Shown in pieces: positions 26,101 through 34,017 of a DNA stretch of 64,000 bases (positions within the stretch are counted from its first letter, which is position 1; every line of letters starts with the position of its first letter). Origin of the DNA: Escherichia fergusonii ATCC 35469 (GTDB taxonomy: Bacteria > Pseudomonadota > Gammaproteobacteria > Enterobacterales > Enterobacteriaceae); contig NC_011740.1 of NCBI RefSeq assembly GCF_000026225.1, forward strand, positions 3,658,001 to 3,722,000, read 5' to 3'. The position numbers were made by a program, and so were the translations under genes. The notes under the pieces were generated by a model. It made no database searches and was not told the DNA's origin. It saw only the letters and a list, made by a program, of their open reading frames with translations.

Positions 26101-28497
26101 GCGAAAAAATTCAGCGCCATGCATGACGGCAAAGCCAGCGTGATCACTAACGTTTCTGACGGTGCAATCTCTGAAAACAGTAGCGATGCTGTAAACGGCT
26201 CGCAACTCTATGACACGAGCAAGTACATTGCTGATGCCCTTGGTGGTGATGCAGAAGTTAACGCTGACGGTACTATCACTGCACCGACTTACACCATTGC
26301 TAATGCTGATTACGATAACGTCGGTGAAGCTCTGGAGGCAATTGACACCACTCTCGATGATGCTTTGCTGTGGGATGCAACAGCTAATGGCGGTAAAGGT
26401 GCATTCAGCGCCGGTCGTGGGGTAGATAACACTGACAGTAAGATTACTAACGTCGCAAATGGTGCAATTTCCGCCACCAGCAGCGATGCCATTAACGGCT
26501 CACAACTCTATACCACTAATAAATATATCGCAGATGCTCTGGGCGGTGATGCAGAAGTTAACGCTGACGGTACTATCACTGCGCCGACTTACACCATTGC
26601 GAATGCCGAGTACAACAATGTCGGTGAAGCTCTGGATGCACTCGATGATAACGCTCTGCTGTGGGATGCAACAGCCAATGACGGCAAAGGTGCCTACAAC
26701 GCCAGCCATGATGGCAAAGCCAGCATCATCACAAACGTTGCTGATGGTAACATTGGTGAAGGCAGCACCGACGCAGTTAACGGTTCTCAACTGAATGCCG
26801 CTAACCTGCTGATCGAGCAAAATAGCCAAATCATCAATCAGCTTGCCGGAAACACCAATACGGACTACATCGAAGAAAACGGTGCAGGTATTAACTATGT
26901 GCGTACCAATGACACCGGTTTAACCTTCACCGATGCCAGCGCAGCAGGTATTGGCTCTACCGCTGTGGGTTATAACTCTGTTGCCAAAGGCGATAGCAGC
27001 GTAGCCATCGGTCAGGGCAGCTACAGCGACGTTGATACGGGTATCGCTCTGGGTAGCAGTTCAGTCTCCAAGCGCGAAATAGTTAAAGGTTCTCGTGACA
27101 CCAGCGTGTCGGAAGAAGGTGTTGTGATTGGTTATGACACAACTGACGGTGAACTGCTTGGTGCGTTGTCTATTGGTGATGACGGTAAATATCGTCAAAT
27201 CATCAACGTAGCCGATGGTTCCGAGGCCCATGATGCTGTTACGGTTCGACAGTTGCAGAATGCGATTGGTGCAGTCGCGACCACGCCGACTAAATACTTC
27301 CACGCTAATTCAACGGAAGAAGATTCACTGGCTGTAGGTACTGACTCGCTGGCAATGGGTGCGAAAACCATTGTGAATGGCGATAAAGGTATTGGTATCG
27401 GTTATGGTGCCTATGTGGAGGCCAATGCACTTAACGGCATTGCCATCGGTAGCAATGCGCAAGTCATTCATGTCAACAGTATTGCGATAGGTAATGGTTC
27501 TACGACCACTCGTGGCGCTCAAACCAATTACACCGCCTACAATATGGATGCACCGCAGAACTCTGTAGGTGAATTCTCTGTCGGCAACGAAGACGGTCAA
27601 CGTCAGATCACCAACGTCGCAGCAGGTTCGGCGGATACCGATGCAGTTAACGTGGGTCAGTTGAAAGTCACCGATGAGCGCGTAGCGCAAAATACCCAGA
27701 GCATTACTAACCTGAACACTCAGGTTACTAATCTGGATACTCGCGTGACCAATATCGAAAATGGTATTGGCGATATCGTCACCACAGGTAGCACCAAGTA
27801 CTTCAAGACCAACACCGATGGCGTAGATGCTAACGCGCAGGGTAAAGATAGCGTCGCAATTGGTTCCGGCTCCATTGCTGCCGCAGATAACAGCGTGGCA
27901 CTGGGTACAGGCTCCGTGGCAACCGAAGAAAACACGATCTCTGTGGGTTCCTCCACCAATCAACGTCGTATCACCAACGTAGCCGCAGGTAAAAACGACA
28001 CCGATGCTGTTAACGTGGCACAGTTGAAGTCTTCCGAAGCAGGCGGTGTGCGTTACGACACCAAAGCCGATGGTTCTGTTGACTACAGCAACATCACCCT
28101 CGGTGGTAGCAGTGGCGGTACAACGCGTATCAGCAATGTTTCTGCTGGCGTAAACAACAACGACGCAGTGAACTATGCGCAGTTGAAGCAAAGCGTTCAG
28201 GAAAACAAGCAATACACCGATCAGCGTATGGCTCAGATGGATCACAAACTGTCGAAAACCGAAAGCAAGTTAAGCGGTGGTATCGCTTCTGCAATGGCGA
28301 TGACAGGCTTGCCGCAAGCTTACGAACCGGGTGCTAACATGGCCTCCATTGGTGGTGGTACATATAACGGTGAATCTGCCGTGGCATTAGGTGTGTCAAT
28401 GGTCAGTGACAACGGTCGTTGGGTCTACAAATTACAAGGTAGTACCAATAGCCAGGGCGATTACTCAGCCGCAATTGGTGCCGGTATTCAGTGGTAA
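23125..28497 (+). CDS. upaG: Trimeric autotransporter adhesin, UpaG/EhaG/SadA family
   Basis: Type Vc surface adhesin of 1790 residues. It starts with an extended signal peptide (MNKIFKVIWNPATGSYSV) and hydrophobic core, cleavage expected near residue 53. YadA-like head blocks with SxAxG-type 14-residue repeats lie at about 95-345, 522-756, 1274-1316, 1402-1473 and 1573-1612. Necks carry the DAVNGSQL or DAVNVAQLK signature. Repetitive stalks lie between, and a coiled coil leads to the beta-barrel anchor of the last 70 or so residues, ending in Trp. I took the ATG at 23125 rather than 23110. The position between yibL and lldP is the known upaG/ehaG site; K-12 lacks the gene there. Confidence 0.93.
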   Translation: MNKIFKVIWNPATGSYSVASETAKSRGKKSGRSKLLISALVAGGLWSSFGASATGNAPGTPVGSGDKWVAFGENSKVDANTTNTNVENPLTGVTEDAASVALGYYAEALGWRSTAIGSRSEASGENSTAIGVEAKATAKNTTAVGDFAQATGSHSMALGGYSVSSGVESLAVGHVAKATGEYNIAMGTNATTANTNSIAIGRDTEAATQGVGESNTGYALAIGSGTKAYKDYTIALGRNTKSSADYATAMGYMATASGTSSLSLGQNAKATNTNSIAIGLNSNASTINALALGTDSKSSGDSTIAIGFGSKAGGTGSIALGSKSSAGGNNSIALGADSEASEDNTVSVGSSLLQRRIVNMAAGAISSDSKEAINGSQLYAISQSVATRLGGGAGVASNGTLTAISFKLKRSEYSTVGDALQGIDNDTLHWDENNSAFSASYIVKNADGTITSSEKENKIINVEDGTISATSTDAVNGSQLNATNTLINQIAGNTSTTYLQNNGAGINYVRTNDTGLTFKDASASGAGATAVGYNAVASGKSSAALGDSSQATGEDALALGRSALASSADAIAIGAETQAAENATAIGNSAKAKGANSIALGAGSTTQGNNTIALGVNSFALGNQSLSLGTATQAKGVNSTALGNASLALGDSSLALGDASEAESEYSIAMGATAIASGIDAIAIGHNSKASDANTIALGNGSQSSGLNSIALGKASAVSGDNSLALGSNTSAVGINSVALGAGSIADLEDSVSVGNDSLKRKIVNVKNGTIKADSNDAINGSQLYSVSNSVATSFGGGATVSDTGVFTGPKYNIGGNEYTNVGAALTALDNDALLWDATAKSNAGAFSAGHGKDNTPSIITNVADGQINENSSDAVNGSQLYDLKQDALLWNSTAFSAKHGTNGTDSKITNVLAGTVSSTSTDAINGGQLYSLADSFTTYLGGGADISDTGALTGPTYTIGSTKYYNVGDALNAINSSFSTSLGDALLWDATAKKFSAMHDGKASVITNVSDGAISENSSDAVNGSQLYDTSKYIADALGGDAEVNADGTITAPTYTIANADYDNVGEALEAIDTTLDDALLWDATANGGKGAFSAGRGVDNTDSKITNVANGAISATSSDAINGSQLYTTNKYIADALGGDAEVNADGTITAPTYTIANAEYNNVGEALDALDDNALLWDATANDGKGAYNASHDGKASIITNVADGNIGEGSTDAVNGSQLNAANLLIEQNSQIINQLAGNTNTDYIEENGAGINYVRTNDTGLTFTDASAAGIGSTAVGYNSVAKGDSSVAIGQGSYSDVDTGIALGSSSVSKREIVKGSRDTSVSEEGVVIGYDTTDGELLGALSIGDDGKYRQIINVADGSEAHDAVTVRQLQNAIGAVATTPTKYFHANSTEEDSLAVGTDSLAMGAKTIVNGDKGIGIGYGAYVEANALNGIAIGSNAQVIHVNSIAIGNGSTTTRGAQTNYTAYNMDAPQNSVGEFSVGNEDGQRQITNVAAGSADTDAVNVGQLKVTDERVAQNTQSITNLNTQVTNLDTRVTNIENGIGDIVTTGSTKYFKTNTDGVDANAQGKDSVAIGSGSIAAADNSVALGTGSVATEENTISVGSSTNQRRITNVAAGKNDTDAVNVAQLKSSEAGGVRYDTKADGSVDYSNITLGGSSGGTTRISNVSAGVNNNDAVNYAQLKQSVQENKQYTDQRMAQMDHKLSKTESKLSGGIASAMAMTGLPQAYEPGANMASIGGGTYNGESAVALGVSMVSDNGRWVYKLQGSTNSQGDYSAAIGAGIQW
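26221..26640 (+). repeat. Direct repeats in the adhesin stalk
   Basis: Two copies of about 117 nt (26224-26340 and 26527-26640), 303 nt apart, are nearly identical; the central GATGCAGAAGTTAACGCTGA block is unchanged. They encode the repeated stalk unit beginning GGDAEVNADGTITAPTYTIA. A looser pair of head modules (GAGINYVRTNDTGLTF) occurs at about 24634 and 26881. Such repeats can recombine and change fibre length. Confidence 0.8.
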
Positions 28498-28639
28498 TCA
28501 TCCATTGAATGAGTGTGGCTAAGGGTAAACGCCAAATTACCTGAGACGTTACCTTATCAAGCCTGGAAGATGGTTCGCAAATACTTAAATTTGCACATTC
28601 TTGCAGGCAGGGTAAGGCGTTCACGTCGCCAACAATCCA

Positions 28640-28673
28640 GGGCAATTCTCTGATGAGAATTGCCCTTTTCTTT
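28640..28673 (+). terminator. Terminator of the adhesin operon
   Basis: An 11-bp perfect stem GGGCAATTCTC / GAGAATTGCCC with a 4-nt loop, followed by TTTTCTTT. It is a textbook intrinsic terminator about 140 nt after the adhesin stop, insulating the lld promoter. Confidence 0.85.
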
Positions 28674-28710
28674 GCCAATCTTTTTCTTTATCAACCTTAA
28701 CCCTCGCCCA

Positions 28711-28727
28711 AATTGGCCCTACCAATT
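28711..28727. promoter_or_regulatory. LldR operator O1
   Basis: AATTGGCCCTACCAATT, an imperfect palindrome of the type known as operator O1 of the E. coli lldPRD promoter. Its centre lies 126 nt from O2, close to the reported arrangement of about -97 and +30. Confidence 0.85.
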
Positions 28728-28836
28728 ACTCGCCTATCTGACCATTGGTTCACAATTCATTAATAATCATTGTTGTTAATGTTGCCAATGCATAACATTT
28801 GATTAACCATTCATTGTCATTATCCCTACAATACAA

Positions 28837-28853
28837 TATTGGCAGGGCCACTT
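28837..28853. promoter_or_regulatory. LldR operator O2
   Basis: A palindrome centred on TGGCAGGGCCA (28840-28850) in the lldP leader, the second LldR site. With O1 it would allow repression by looping without L-lactate and activation with it. The implied transcription start is near 28815. Confidence 0.75.
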
Positions 28854-28924
28854 TTACACATAGTGTGACGAAGAAGTGAGCACAGACTCATTGCACTATG
28901 CGCACGGCCCTCAGGAGACCTGCA

Positions 28925-30580
28925 ATGAATCTCTGGCAACAAAACTATGATCCGGCTGGCAACATTTGGCTTTCCAGCCTGATCGCATCGCTTCCGATTC
29001 TCTTTTTCTTCTTCGCGCTGATAAAGCTGAAGTTAAAAGGCTATATCGCCGCGTCATGGACGGTGGCTATCGCCCTTGCCGTCGCCCTGTTGTTCTACAA
29101 AATGCCTGTCGCTAATGCGCTGGCCTCGGTGGTGTATGGCTTCTTCTACGGGTTGTGGCCCATCGCCTGGATTATTATCGCTGCGGTCTTCGTTTATAAA
29201 ATCTCTGTGAAAACCGGGCAGTTCGACATTATCCGTTCATCAATACTCTCGATAACACCGGATCAACGTCTGCAAATGCTGATTGTCGGTTTCTCCTTCG
29301 GCGCATTTCTCGAAGGGGCTGCTGGCTTTGGCGCACCAGTGGCGATAACCGCCGCTCTGCTGGTCGGACTGGGCTTTAACCCGTTGTATGCTGCTGGTTT
29401 GTGTCTGATCGTCAATACCGCGCCTGTCGCCTTTGGTGCGATGGGTATCCCGATTCTGGTTGCCGGGCAAGTGACCGGGCTGGACAGCTTTGAAATCGGC
29501 CAGATGGTAGGCCGCCAGCTGCCGTTCCTGACCATTATCGTTCTGTTCTGGATTATGGCGATTATGGACGGCTGGCGAGGTGTGAAAGAAACCTGGCCTG
29601 CAGTAATGGTCGCTGGCGGTTCGTTTGCTATCGCTCAGTATCTCAGCTCTAACTTTATCGGCCCGGAACTGCCAGACATCATCTCTTCGCTGGTATCGCT
29701 GGTTTGCCTGACACTGTTCCTGAAACGCTGGCAGCCAGTGCGTATTTTCCGCTTTGGCGATTTGGGTGCGTCGCAGGTCGATCAGACACTGGCTCGTACC
29801 GGATACACCGCAGGGCAAGTTGTTCGCGCCTGGTCACCATTCCTGTTCCTGACAGCAACTGTCACCTTATGGAGTATTCCGCCGTTCAAAGCGCTGTTTG
29901 CACCTGGCGGCGCGTTGTATGACTGGGTGATTAACATTCCGGTTCCGTTCCTCGACAAACTGGTTGCCCGTATGCCTCCGGTGGTACACGAAGCGACAGC
30001 CTACGCTGCGGTGTATAAGTTCGACTGGTTCTCAGCAACGGGTACTGCCATTTTGTTTGCCGCCCTGCTCTCTATTGTCTGGCTGAAAATGAAACCCTCA
30101 GCGGCTATCCAGACTTTTGGCAGCACGCTGAAAGAGTTGGCGCTGCCGATTTACTCCATCGGCATGGTGCTGGCGTTCGCCTTTATCTCTAACTATTCGG
30201 GACTTTCTTCAACGCTGGCTCTGGCTCTGGCGCATACCGGAAGCGCATTTACTTTCTTCTCGCCGTTCCTTGGCTGGCTGGGGGTATTCCTGACCGGATC
30301 AGATACATCATCAAACGCCCTGTTTGCTGCCTTACAGGCTACCGCAGCCCAGCAAATCGGCGTCTCGGATGTTCTGATGGTGGCAGCTAACACCACAGGC
30401 GGAGTTACCGGAAAAATGATCTCCCCACAGTCTATCGCTATCGCCTGCGCCGCGGTTGGCCTTGTTGGCAAGGAGTCAGACCTGTTCCGCTTTACCGTCA
30501 AACACAGCCTGATATTCACCTGCATGGTCGGCGTGATCACCACGCTTCAGGCCTATGTTTTAACCTGGATGATCCCGTAA
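28925..30580 (+). CDS. lldP: L-lactate permease
   Basis: Inner-membrane proton symporter of 551 residues for L-lactate (also D-lactate and glycolate), LctP family, with about twelve to fourteen hydrophobic helices. The conserved GAFLEGAAGFGAPVAIT (about residues 124-140) and GSDTSSNALFAALQ (about residue 460) are present. The ATG at 28925 has AGGAGACC upstream; the open frame from 28898 covers that ribosome site and is not used. It overlaps lldR by 1 nt. Confidence 0.97.
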   Translation: MNLWQQNYDPAGNIWLSSLIASLPILFFFFALIKLKLKGYIAASWTVAIALAVALLFYKMPVANALASVVYGFFYGLWPIAWIIIAAVFVYKISVKTGQFDIIRSSILSITPDQRLQMLIVGFSFGAFLEGAAGFGAPVAITAALLVGLGFNPLYAAGLCLIVNTAPVAFGAMGIPILVAGQVTGLDSFEIGQMVGRQLPFLTIIVLFWIMAIMDGWRGVKETWPAVMVAGGSFAIAQYLSSNFIGPELPDIISSLVSLVCLTLFLKRWQPVRIFRFGDLGASQVDQTLARTGYTAGQVVRAWSPFLFLTATVTLWSIPPFKALFAPGGALYDWVINIPVPFLDKLVARMPPVVHEATAYAAVYKFDWFSATGTAILFAALLSIVWLKMKPSAAIQTFGSTLKELALPIYSIGMVLAFAFISNYSGLSSTLALALAHTGSAFTFFSPFLGWLGVFLTGSDTSSNALFAALQATAAQQIGVSDVLMVAANTTGGVTGKMISPQSIAIACAAVGLVGKESDLFRFTVKHSLIFTCMVGVITTLQAYVLTWMIP

Positions 30581-31356
30581 TGATTGTTATACCCAGACGC
30601 CTGTCAGACGAGGTCGCCTCTCGTGTGCGAGCGCTGATTGAAGAGCAGCAACTGGAAGCGGGTATGAAATTACCCGCCGAACGCCAGTTAGCGGCACAAC
30701 TGGGTGTCTCGCGCAATTCCCTGCGCGAGGCGCTGGCTAAGTTGATTAGCGAAGGGGTGTTGCTTAGCCGTCGTGGTGGCGGCACGTTTGTTCGCTGGCA
30801 ACATGAAGCGTGGTCTGAACAAAATATCGTCCAACCGCTGAAAAGCCTGATGGCAGATGATCCCGATTATGGCTTTGATATTCTGGAAGCCCGTCACGCC
30901 ATTGAAGCCAGCACCGCATGGCATGCGGCAATGCGTGCCACAACTGCCGATAAAGAGAAAATCAAACTCTGCTTTGACGCAACGCTCAGCGAAGACCCGG
31001 ATCTCGCCTCCCAGGCCGACGTTCGCTTTCATCTGGCGATTGCTGAAGCCTCACACAACGTGGTGCTTTTACAAACCATGCGCGGCTTCTTCGATGTGCT
31101 GCACTCATCGGTAAAACAGAGTCGCCAGCGTATGTACCTTGTTCCGCCCGTATTTTCACAACTCACGGAGCAACACCAGGCGGTGATGGAAGCCATTTTT
31201 GCTGGCGATGCCGATGGCGCGCGTAAAGCAATGATGGCGCACCTTAGTTTTGTCCACACCACCATTAAACGATTTGATGAAGACCAGGCCCGCCAGGCAC
31301 GTATTACCCGTCTGCCCGGTGACCAGAATGATATTTCCAGGGAGAACGAAGCATGA
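30580..31356 (+). CDS. lldR: L-lactate-responsive regulator LldR
   Basis: GntR-family, FadR-subfamily transcription factor of 258 residues. The N-terminal winged helix covers about residues 8-75 (KLPAERQLAAQLGVSRNSLR), and an FCD helical domain binds L-lactate. It represses or activates lldPRD through operators O1 and O2 seen upstream. The ATG overlaps the lldP stop (TAATG), and the end overlaps lldD by 4 nt. Confidence 0.97.
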   Translation: MIVIPRRLSDEVASRVRALIEEQQLEAGMKLPAERQLAAQLGVSRNSLREALAKLISEGVLLSRRGGGTFVRWQHEAWSEQNIVQPLKSLMADDPDYGFDILEARHAIEASTAWHAAMRATTADKEKIKLCFDATLSEDPDLASQADVRFHLAIAEASHNVVLLQTMRGFFDVLHSSVKQSRQRMYLVPPVFSQLTEQHQAVMEAIFAGDADGARKAMMAHLSFVHTTIKRFDEDQARQARITRLPGDQNDISRENEA

Positions 31357-32543
31357 TTATTTCAGCAGCCAGCGATTATCGCGCCGCAGCGCAACGCATT
31401 TTGCCCCCTTTCTTATTCCACTACATCGACGGTGGCGCTTATGCGGAATACACCTTGCGCCGTAACGTGGAAGATTTATCCCAGGTGGCACTACGCCAGC
31501 GTGTTCTGAAAAATATGTCTGATTTAAGCCTGGAAACCACGCTGTTTAATGAAAAACTGTCGATGCCAGTTGCACTTGCACCTGTCGGATTATGCGGCAT
31601 GTACGCGCGGCGCGGTGAAGTGCAGGCCGCAGGCGCTGCAGATGCGCACGGTATCCCCTTTACGCTATCGACTGTTTCGGTCTGCCCAATTGAAGAAGTT
31701 GCACCAACCATTAAGCGCCCGATGTGGTTCCAGTTGTATGTGCTGCGCGATCGCGGCTTTATGCGTAACGCGCTGGAGCGAGCAAAAGCAGCAGGCTGCT
31801 CGACGCTGGTTTTCACCGTGGATATGCCAACGCCTGGCGCGCGTTACCGTGATGCGCACTCCGGTATGAGCGGCCCGAACGCAGCAATGCGCCGTTACTG
31901 GCAGGCGGTGACGCATCCGCAATGGGCGTGGGATGTGGGCCTGAATGGTCGTCCACATGATCTCGGTAATATCTCGGCTTACCTCGGCAAACCAACCGGA
32001 CTGGAAGATTACATCGGCTGGCTGGCTAATAACTTCGATCCCTCGATCTCATGGAAAGACCTTGAATGGATCCGCGACTTCTGGGATGGCCCGATGGTGA
32101 TCAAAGGAATCCTTGATCCAGAAGATGCGCGTGATGCGGTACGTTTTGGCGCAGATGGCATTGTGGTTTCTAACCACGGTGGTCGCCAGCTGGACGGTGT
32201 ACTCTCTTCTGCCCGCGCACTCCCTGCTATTGCGGATGCAGTGAAAGGTGATATCGCCATTCTGGCAGATAGCGGGATTCGTAACGGGCTGGACGTGGTA
32301 CGCATGATTGCCCTCGGTGCCGATACCGTACTGCTGGGTCGTGCATATCTTTACGCCCTGGCGACGGCTGGTAAGGCGGGCGTGGCTAATTTACTCAATT
32401 TGATCGAAAAAGAGATGAAAGTCGCAATGACGCTGACAGGTGCGAAGTCGATCAGTGAAATTAGTCAGGATTCGCTGGTGCAGGAGTTGGATAAAGCACT
32501 GCCTGCGGCGCTGGCTCCACTGGCGAAAGGGAATGCAGCTTAA
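31353..32543 (+). CDS. lldD: L-lactate dehydrogenase (FMN, quinone-linked)
   Basis: Membrane-associated FMN-dependent alpha-hydroxy-acid dehydrogenase of 396 residues; oxidises L-lactate to pyruvate and passes electrons to the respiratory chain. The catalytic His275 lies in VVSNHGGRQLDG, and the FMN-binding Lys is in VIKGIL near residue 251. Third gene of the lld operon, overlapping lldR by 4 nt. Confidence 0.97.
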   Translation: MIISAASDYRAAAQRILPPFLFHYIDGGAYAEYTLRRNVEDLSQVALRQRVLKNMSDLSLETTLFNEKLSMPVALAPVGLCGMYARRGEVQAAGAADAHGIPFTLSTVSVCPIEEVAPTIKRPMWFQLYVLRDRGFMRNALERAKAAGCSTLVFTVDMPTPGARYRDAHSGMSGPNAAMRRYWQAVTHPQWAWDVGLNGRPHDLGNISAYLGKPTGLEDYIGWLANNFDPSISWKDLEWIRDFWDGPMVIKGILDPEDARDAVRFGADGIVVSNHGGRQLDGVLSSARALPAIADAVKGDIAILADSGIRNGLDVVRMIALGADTVLLGRAYLYALATAGKAGVANLLNLIEKEMKVAMTLTGAKSISEISQDSLVQELDKALPAALAPLAKGNAA

Positions 32544-32566
32544 GGGTTAGATGAATATCTGCTATC

Positions 32567-32589
32567 CTGCCCCCGCACTAAGGGGGCAG
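32567..32589 (+). other. Hairpin covering the trmL ribosome site
   Basis: An 8-bp stem CTGCCCCC / GGGGGCAG with a 7-nt loop ends 1 nt before the trmL ATG, so its 3-prime arm contains the likely ribosome-binding purines. It could end lldD transcription or limit trmL translation; the sequence alone does not decide. Confidence 0.55.
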
Positions 32590-32590
32590 T

Positions 32591-33064
32591 ATGCTAAACA
32601 TCGTACTTTACGAACCAGAAATTCCGCCAAACACTGGCAACATCATCCGTCTTTGCGCCAACACCGGCTTTCGCCTGCATATCATCGAACCGATGGGATT
32701 TGCCTGGGACGATAAGCGCCTGCGCCGTGCGGGGCTGGACTACCACGAATTTACCGCCGTTACGCGCCATCATAACTATGCCGCGTTTCTTAAGGCTGAA
32801 AACCCGCAGCGTCTGTTTGCCCTCACCACGAAAGGTACGCCTGCTCACAGCGCCGTAAGTTATCAGGATAGCGACTATCTGATGTTTGGCCCGGAAACGC
32901 GCGGCCTGTCCTCAAGCATTCTTGATGCCCTGCCCGCTGAACAAAAAATTCGTATTCCAATGGTACCGGACAGCCGCAGCATGAACCTGTCCAATGCGGT
33001 GTCGGTCGTGGTGTATGAAGCCTGGCGGCAGTTGGGGTATCCGGGAGCGGTGTTGAGAGATTAG
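32591..33064 (+). CDS. trmL: tRNA (cytidine/uridine-2'-O)-methyltransferase TrmL
   Basis: SPOUT-class methyltransferase of 157 residues (formerly yibK) that 2'-O-methylates the wobble base of tRNA-Leu isoacceptors with SAM. The trefoil-knot motifs are present: EPEIPPNTGNIIR near the N-terminus, LMFGPETRGLS at about residues 97-107 and IPMVPDSRSMNLSNAVSVV at about 118-136. It lies 47 nt after lldD on the same strand but is unrelated to lactate. Confidence 0.96.
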   Translation: MLNIVLYEPEIPPNTGNIIRLCANTGFRLHIIEPMGFAWDDKRLRRAGLDYHEFTAVTRHHNYAAFLKAENPQRLFALTTKGTPAHSAVSYQDSDYLMFGPETRGLSSSILDALPAEQKIRIPMVPDSRSMNLSNAVSVVVYEAWRQLGYPGAVLRD

Positions 33065-33072
33065 TTACTGTA

Positions 33073-33103
33073 TGCCGGATAGATGATTACATCGCATCCG
33101 GCA
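33073..33103. repeat. REP-type palindrome between trmL and cysE
   Basis: TGCCGGAT / ATCCGGCA around a 15-nt loop, a typical enterobacterial REP half-unit located between the convergent genes trmL and cysE. Confidence 0.75.
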
Positions 33104-33116
33104 CAATCACAGGACG

Positions 33117-33938
33117 TCAGATCCCATCCCCATACTCAAAGGTATGGTTAATACCGTTGAAATGTTGATCCATATCCATTGATGGCTTATCGCTGTCTGG
33201 TTTACCGACAATGCGTGCCGGAACGCCAGCGGCGGTGGTATGTGGCGGCACCGGTTGCAGCACCACGGAACCTGCGCCAATCTTCGCACCGCGACCAACT
33301 TCAATATTACCGAGAATTTTCGCACCTGCGCCAATCATCACGCCTTCACGAATTTTCGGGTGACGGTCGCCGCCAGATTTTCCCGTACCGCCAAGGGTAA
33401 CGGATTGCAGAATCGACACGTCATTTTCAATCACCGCAGTTTCACCCACCACAATGCCCGTCGCGTGGTCGAGCATGATACCGCGACCAATTTTTGCCGC
33501 CGGATGAATATCCACCTGGAACGTCACAGAAACCTGGTTCTGCAGAAAAATAGCCAGTGCGCGACGGCCCTGATTCCACAGCCAGTGACCGATGCGATAC
33601 GCCTGCAAGGCATGAAAACCTTTCAGATATAACAATGGGGTTGAGTATTTATCGACTGCCGGGTCGCGGGTACGCACTGCCTGAATATCACAGGCCGCAG
33701 AAGCAATCATTTCCGGGTCGGCGGCGTAGGCTTCTTCCACCACTTCACGGATAGCAATGGCAGGCATAATTGGCGATGACAGCTTGTTCGCCAACATATA
33801 ACTCAGTGCACTGCCCAGGTTTTCGTGCTTGAGTAGCGTTGCGTGGTAAAAACTGGCCAGCATTGGTTCACAGTCCGCCAGCGTTCTGGCTTCGGCTTTA
33901 ATATTGTTCCAGACAATTTCCAGTTCTTCACACGACAT
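33117..33938 (-). CDS. cysE: Serine O-acetyltransferase
   Basis: First committed enzyme of cysteine synthesis: acetylates L-serine with acetyl-CoA and is feedback-inhibited by cysteine. At 273 residues it appears identical to the E. coli protein as I recall it. An N-terminal helical domain is followed by the left-handed beta-helix of hexapeptide repeats (about residues 140-240), with His158 in MLDHATGI. Last gene of the yibN-grxC-secB-gpsA-cysE group. Confidence 0.97.
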   Translation of the reverse strand: MSCEELEIVWNNIKAEARTLADCEPMLASFYHATLLKHENLGSALSYMLANKLSSPIMPAIAIREVVEEAYAADPEMIASAACDIQAVRTRDPAVDKYSTPLLYLKGFHALQAYRIGHWLWNQGRRALAIFLQNQVSVTFQVDIHPAAKIGRGIMLDHATGIVVGETAVIENDVSILQSVTLGGTGKSGGDRHPKIREGVMIGAGAKILGNIEVGRGAKIGAGSVVLQPVPPHTTAAGVPARIVGKPDSDKPSMDMDQHFNGINHTFEYGDGI

Positions 33939-33961
33939 TGCTTACTCCACACGATAAGATA

Positions 33962-33993
33962 ATGACCGGCCCGTTCTGCGCGGGCCGGGTCAT
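33962..33993. other. Strong hairpin in the gpsA-cysE gap
   Basis: A near-continuous stem ATGACC-GGCCCG / CGGGCC-G-GGTCAT with a 7-nt loop and one extra base, in the 79-nt gap upstream of cysE. It lacks a T-run, so it looks more like an mRNA-processing or stability hairpin than a full terminator. Confidence 0.5.
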
Positions 33994-34017
33994 AGCGGTA
34001 ACAAAGGTTCCCTGGGT

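Noticed and set aside
23400..28000. Regular short repeats resembling a CRISPR-like or satellite array
   Set aside because: The period is 14 codons or so, in frame, and encodes YadA-like head repeats; there are no constant repeats with unique spacers and no cas genes.
27325..28245. A 306-codon antisense frame in the adhesin gene
   Set aside because: It arises from the repetitive Gly/Ser/Asn codons of the adhesin; the composition is unlike a folded protein.
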